Below are positions 5,924 to 7,504 of a stretch of 7,504 nt of DNA, piece by piece (within the stretch, counting starts at the first letter, position 1; each line of letters begins with the position of its first letter). Both the position numbers and the translations under genes were made by a program. Source of the stretch: Ignavibacteria bacterium (GTDB lineage: Bacteria > Bacteroidota > Ignavibacteria > Ignavibacteriales > Melioribacteraceae); NCBI GenBank assembly GCA_027347545.1, contig DAIEQT010000518.1:1-7504 (forward strand), in the 5' to 3' direction. Under the pieces are notes generated by a model, which searched no databases, was not told the origin of the DNA, and was given only the letters and a program-made list of their open reading frames with translations.

Positions 5924-6500
5924 ATGGATTTACTTTGCGAGAACCAGGTTTAACAAATGGAATGTTCTGCTTGCATAACGGGCACTCTTCCGGCTGATAT
6001 GAAACTACCTCTAATTGTAGAGTGCTGAATTGAGGTACACCGAACTGTACTTTATTGTTGCTTCTATCAACAATAAACCCAACTCCGGCAACAATTCCGC
6101 CGTTTGAACGAACAATGTCCATAACTTCAAATACAGAACCACCTGTTGTTACAACATCTTCACAAACCAAATACTTTTTACCCTCTTCAATTTGGAAACC
6201 GCGCCGGAGTGCAAGAACTTTATCTTCCCGTTCTGCAAAGATTGATTGTTTCTTAAGCAGGCGTGCAACTTCTTGTCCAACAACAATTCCACCTAAAGCA
6301 GGTGAAATAACAAAATCAATTTCGTGACCCTTAAAAAAGTCTGCAATCTTTGAACAAATCACTTCGTTATGCTCAGGATGCTGTAACACCTTAGCGCACT
6401 GAAAATATTGGTTGCTGTGGCGCCCGGATGTCAATAAAAAATGCCCATTTAAAAGGGCATTTGTCTCAATGAAAATCTCTAATAGGTTTTGAGTGCTCAT
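5922..6500 (-). CDS. pyrE: Orotate phosphoribosyltransferase, Thermus-type, 192 aa
   Basis: This enzyme makes orotidine 5'-phosphate from orotate and PRPP, the fifth step of pyrimidine synthesis, in the cytoplasm. The PRPP-binding loop is at residues 112-122 ([11 protein letters not shown]). Other family features are [11 protein letters not shown] (19-29), [14 protein letters not shown] (66-79) and the [14 protein letters not shown] segment (89-102), which carries a catalytic lysine. The C-terminus, [19 protein letters not shown], with a Cys-x-x-Cys pair at 173-176, is typical of the Thermus-type OPRT subfamily (TIGR01367-like) and is absent from the E. coli type. Length is normal for that subfamily. 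A TTG at 6503 directly precedes the ATG at 6500; the ATG is preferred, with a weak purine-rich GAGAT upstream. It is the first gene after a 104-base spacer and is likely to head the operon. A terminator-like hairpin lies inside codons 13-22. Confidence 0.95.
   Translation of the reverse strand: MSTQNLLEIFIETNALLNGHFLLTSGRHSNQYFQCAKVLQHPEHNEVICSKIADFFKGHEIDFVISPALGGIVVGQEVARLLKKQSIFAEREDKVLALRRGFQIEEGKKYLVCEDVVTTGGSVFEVMDIVRSNGGIVAGVGFIVDRSNNKVQFGVPQFSTLQLEVVSYQPEECPLCKQNIPFVKPGSRKVNP
6436..6462 (-). terminator. Candidate intragenic terminator/attenuator hairpin in pyrE codons 13-22
   Basis: On the coding strand, AAATGCCC pairs with GGGCATTT around the loop TTTTAAAT. The 3' arm runs directly into a six-T tract (6441-6436). 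The stem is perfect over 8 bp, with three G-C pairs followed by the T-run, which is the form of an intrinsic terminator. It lies wholly inside the pyrE coding region, in the conserved segment [11 protein letters not shown]. It could lower transcription when ribosomes are not covering it, or it could be a chance result of codon choice; the sequence alone cannot tell. Confidence 0.35.
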
Positions 6501-6546
6501 CAACTATCTCTATTTTATTCTTGATTTAACAGATTTACACTTCCAG

Positions 6547-6599
6547 AAATGCTAAGAACAAATCAGCTGTTTTGGATAACTAATTGATTCTTAGCATTT
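6547..6599 (-). terminator. Long-armed hairpin between clpC and pyrE (possible terminator or structured element)
   Basis: A perfect 12-bp inverted repeat, AAATGCTAAGAA (6547-6558) and TTCTTAGCATTT (6588-6599), encloses 29 bases. The stem can be extended inward imperfectly (AAT-AG against CTAATT) to a 13-base loop. It begins nine bases after the clpC stop codon, the usual place for a terminator. However, the stem is AT-rich, and on the clpC strand the arm is followed by CTGGAAG, not a T-run, so it is a poor canonical terminator. The remaining spacer (6501-6546) presumably holds the pyrE promoter, but I see no convincing -35/-10 pair. Confidence 0.4.
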
Positions 6600-6607
6600 T
6601 AAAATTA

Positions 6608-7504
6608 TTACTCGACAGCTTGCTTAGCTTCACTATCTTTTTCTTCGTGTACTTCCGGCTTAGTTGGAACGAAAATTAATTCATCCTTACCGGTATTGTG
6701 AGAAACAACTATCTTGTCTCCTTCGCGTATTGTATTCATTAGAAGTTCTTCAGCGAGCGGATCTTCAACATACTTTTGAATCGCACGCTTTAAAGGTCTT
6801 GCTCCAAACTTCGGGTCAAAGCCTTTCTCTGCTAGAAAATCTTGCGCGGTTTGCTCAAGTACAATTTCCATCTTGTTGGCGTTCAAATTCTTAATCAAAT
6901 CCTTCATCTCAATCATAATAATCTTTTTGATGTCTTCCTTATCCAAACTTCTGAAGACAATGGCTTCATCAATACGGTTCAAGAATTCCGGATTGAAAAG
7001 ACGTTTCATCGCGTCTTCAACTGTATTTTTAAGCTGAGTATATTGGTCTTCAGCTGTAGAACCGCCAAGACCAAATCCTGCGCCGGATTTTATTTCTTTC
7101 GTACCAACGTTTGAGGTCATAATAATAATCGTGTTCTTGAAATCCACTCTTCTTCCTAAACTATCAGTCAAAATACCGTCATCAAGAACTTGCAATAGCA
7201 AATTAAAAACATCCGGATGAGCTTTTTCAATCTCATCAAACAAAACAACAGAATATGGTTTTCTACGGACACGCTCGGTTAATTGTCCACCTTCATCATA
7301 ACCAACATATCCTGGAGGCGCTCCAACAAGTCTGGAAACAGCAAATTTTTCCATGTACTCGCTCATATCAATTCTAATTAGAGCGTCTTCACTATCGAAA
7401 AGATAACGAGCAAGTTCTTTTGTTAATTCTGTTTTACCAACACCGGTTGGACCTAAGAAAATGAACGTTCCAATCGGCTTGGTTGGACTTTTTAATCCGG
7501 CACG
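6608..7504 (-). CDS. clpC: ATP-dependent Clp protease ATP-binding subunit ClpC, C-terminal 298 aa (5' end outside window)
   Basis: The frame stays open to the right edge, so this is the second AAA+ module (D2) of a Clp/Hsp100 unfoldase, which feeds proteins to ClpP in the cytoplasm. In window numbering: Walker A GPTGVGKT (18-25), pore loop GYVGY (65-69), Walker B VVLFDE (86-91), sensor 1 TSN (130-132), arginine-finger segment FNPEFLNRIDE (170-180) and sensor 2 GARPLKR (234-240). The first residues, RAGLK, and the tail IQKYVEDPLAEELL match ClpC more than ClpB. The AGFGL segment (142-146) lies where ClpC carries its ClpP-docking loop, suggesting that it works with ClpP. The acidic tail (PEVHEEKDSEAKQAVE) is ordinary. 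The ATG at 7366 is an internal methionine, not the start. It is separated from pyrE by 104 bases with a hairpin, so it is probably a different transcription unit. Confidence 0.93.
   Translation of the reverse strand, partial: RAGLKSPTKPIGTFIFLGPTGVGKTELTKELARYLFDSEDALIRIDMSEYMEKFAVSRLVGAPPGYVGYDEGGQLTERVRRKPYSVVLFDEIEKAHPDVFNLLLQVLDDGILTDSLGRRVDFKNTIIIMTSNVGTKEIKSGAGFGLGGSTAEDQYTQLKNTVEDAMKRLFNPEFLNRIDEAIVFRSLDKEDIKKIIMIEMKDLIKNLNANKMEIVLEQTAQDFLAEKGFDPKFGARPLKRAIQKYVEDPLAEELLMNTIREGDKIVVSHNTGKDELIFVPTKPEVHEEKDSEAKQAVE

Noticed and set aside
6055..6327. 90-codon plus-strand frame inside pyrE
   Set aside because: It is antisense to the conserved PRPP-loop region of pyrE, with low-complexity Ser/Thr/Pro composition typical of shadow frames.
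6501..6546. Promoter for pyrE (TTGTTC with TAAATC or AATAAAATA boxes)
   Set aside because: Spacing and match to either the sigma-70 or Bacteroidota-type consensus are poor, and AT-rich sequence makes such matches common; a promoter is likely somewhere here but cannot be placed.

Overview
The window is a dense, AT-rich bacterial segment, almost entirely coded on the minus strand. The mix of genes suggests the Bacteroidota/Chlorobiota/Ignavibacteria group, perhaps Ignavibacteria: a ClpC-type chaperone, a Thermus-type pyrE with a CPLC tail, a secreted M64 metallopeptidase, a GAF-like/SpoIIE phosphatase, a GxxExxY gene, and start sites that are weak in Shine-Dalgarno sequence. This placement is an inference from protein character, not a database result.

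Layout, in minus-strand transcription order (right to left): the C-terminal AAA+ half of clpC (7504-6608, running off the right edge); a 104-base spacer holding a long-armed hairpin; pyrE (6500-5922); an exported M64-family peptidase (5911-4643); a GAF-like/SpoIIE PP2C-type phosphatase (4643-3381); pduS (3406-2093); a GxxExxY gene (2043-1666) framed by inverted, internally repeated arms; pduT (1612-1061); and a short-chain dehydrogenase/reductase (1019-231). A plus-strand membrane-protein gene enters from the left edge and meets the SDR gene tail to tail, sharing TTAA. There is no stretch over 300 bases without a gene.

From pyrE to the SDR gene the spacing is operon-like. The pyrE/M64 gap is 10 bases, with the M64 ribosome-binding site overlapping the pyrE stop. 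The M64 and phosphatase genes share a TAATG junction. The phosphatase and pduS overlap by 26 bases. The pduT/SDR gap is 41 bases.

The most distinctive content is a two-gene bacterial microcompartment (BMC) electron-transfer module: PduS, a flavin/4Fe-4S protein of the RnfC type, and PduT, a tandem-BMC trimeric shell protein that keeps the cysteine used for a 4Fe-4S cluster. No other shell protein, encapsulated enzyme or cofactor gene is visible, so this looks like a satellite BMC locus embedded in housekeeping and signalling genes. The second distinctive feature is a 457-base GxxExxY cassette inserted exactly between the pduS stop and the pduT ribosome-binding site. Its ends are 36-base inverted arms built from CGC-headed 8-11 base units. 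The third is a terminator-like hairpin with a U-run inside the 5' end of the pyrE coding region.
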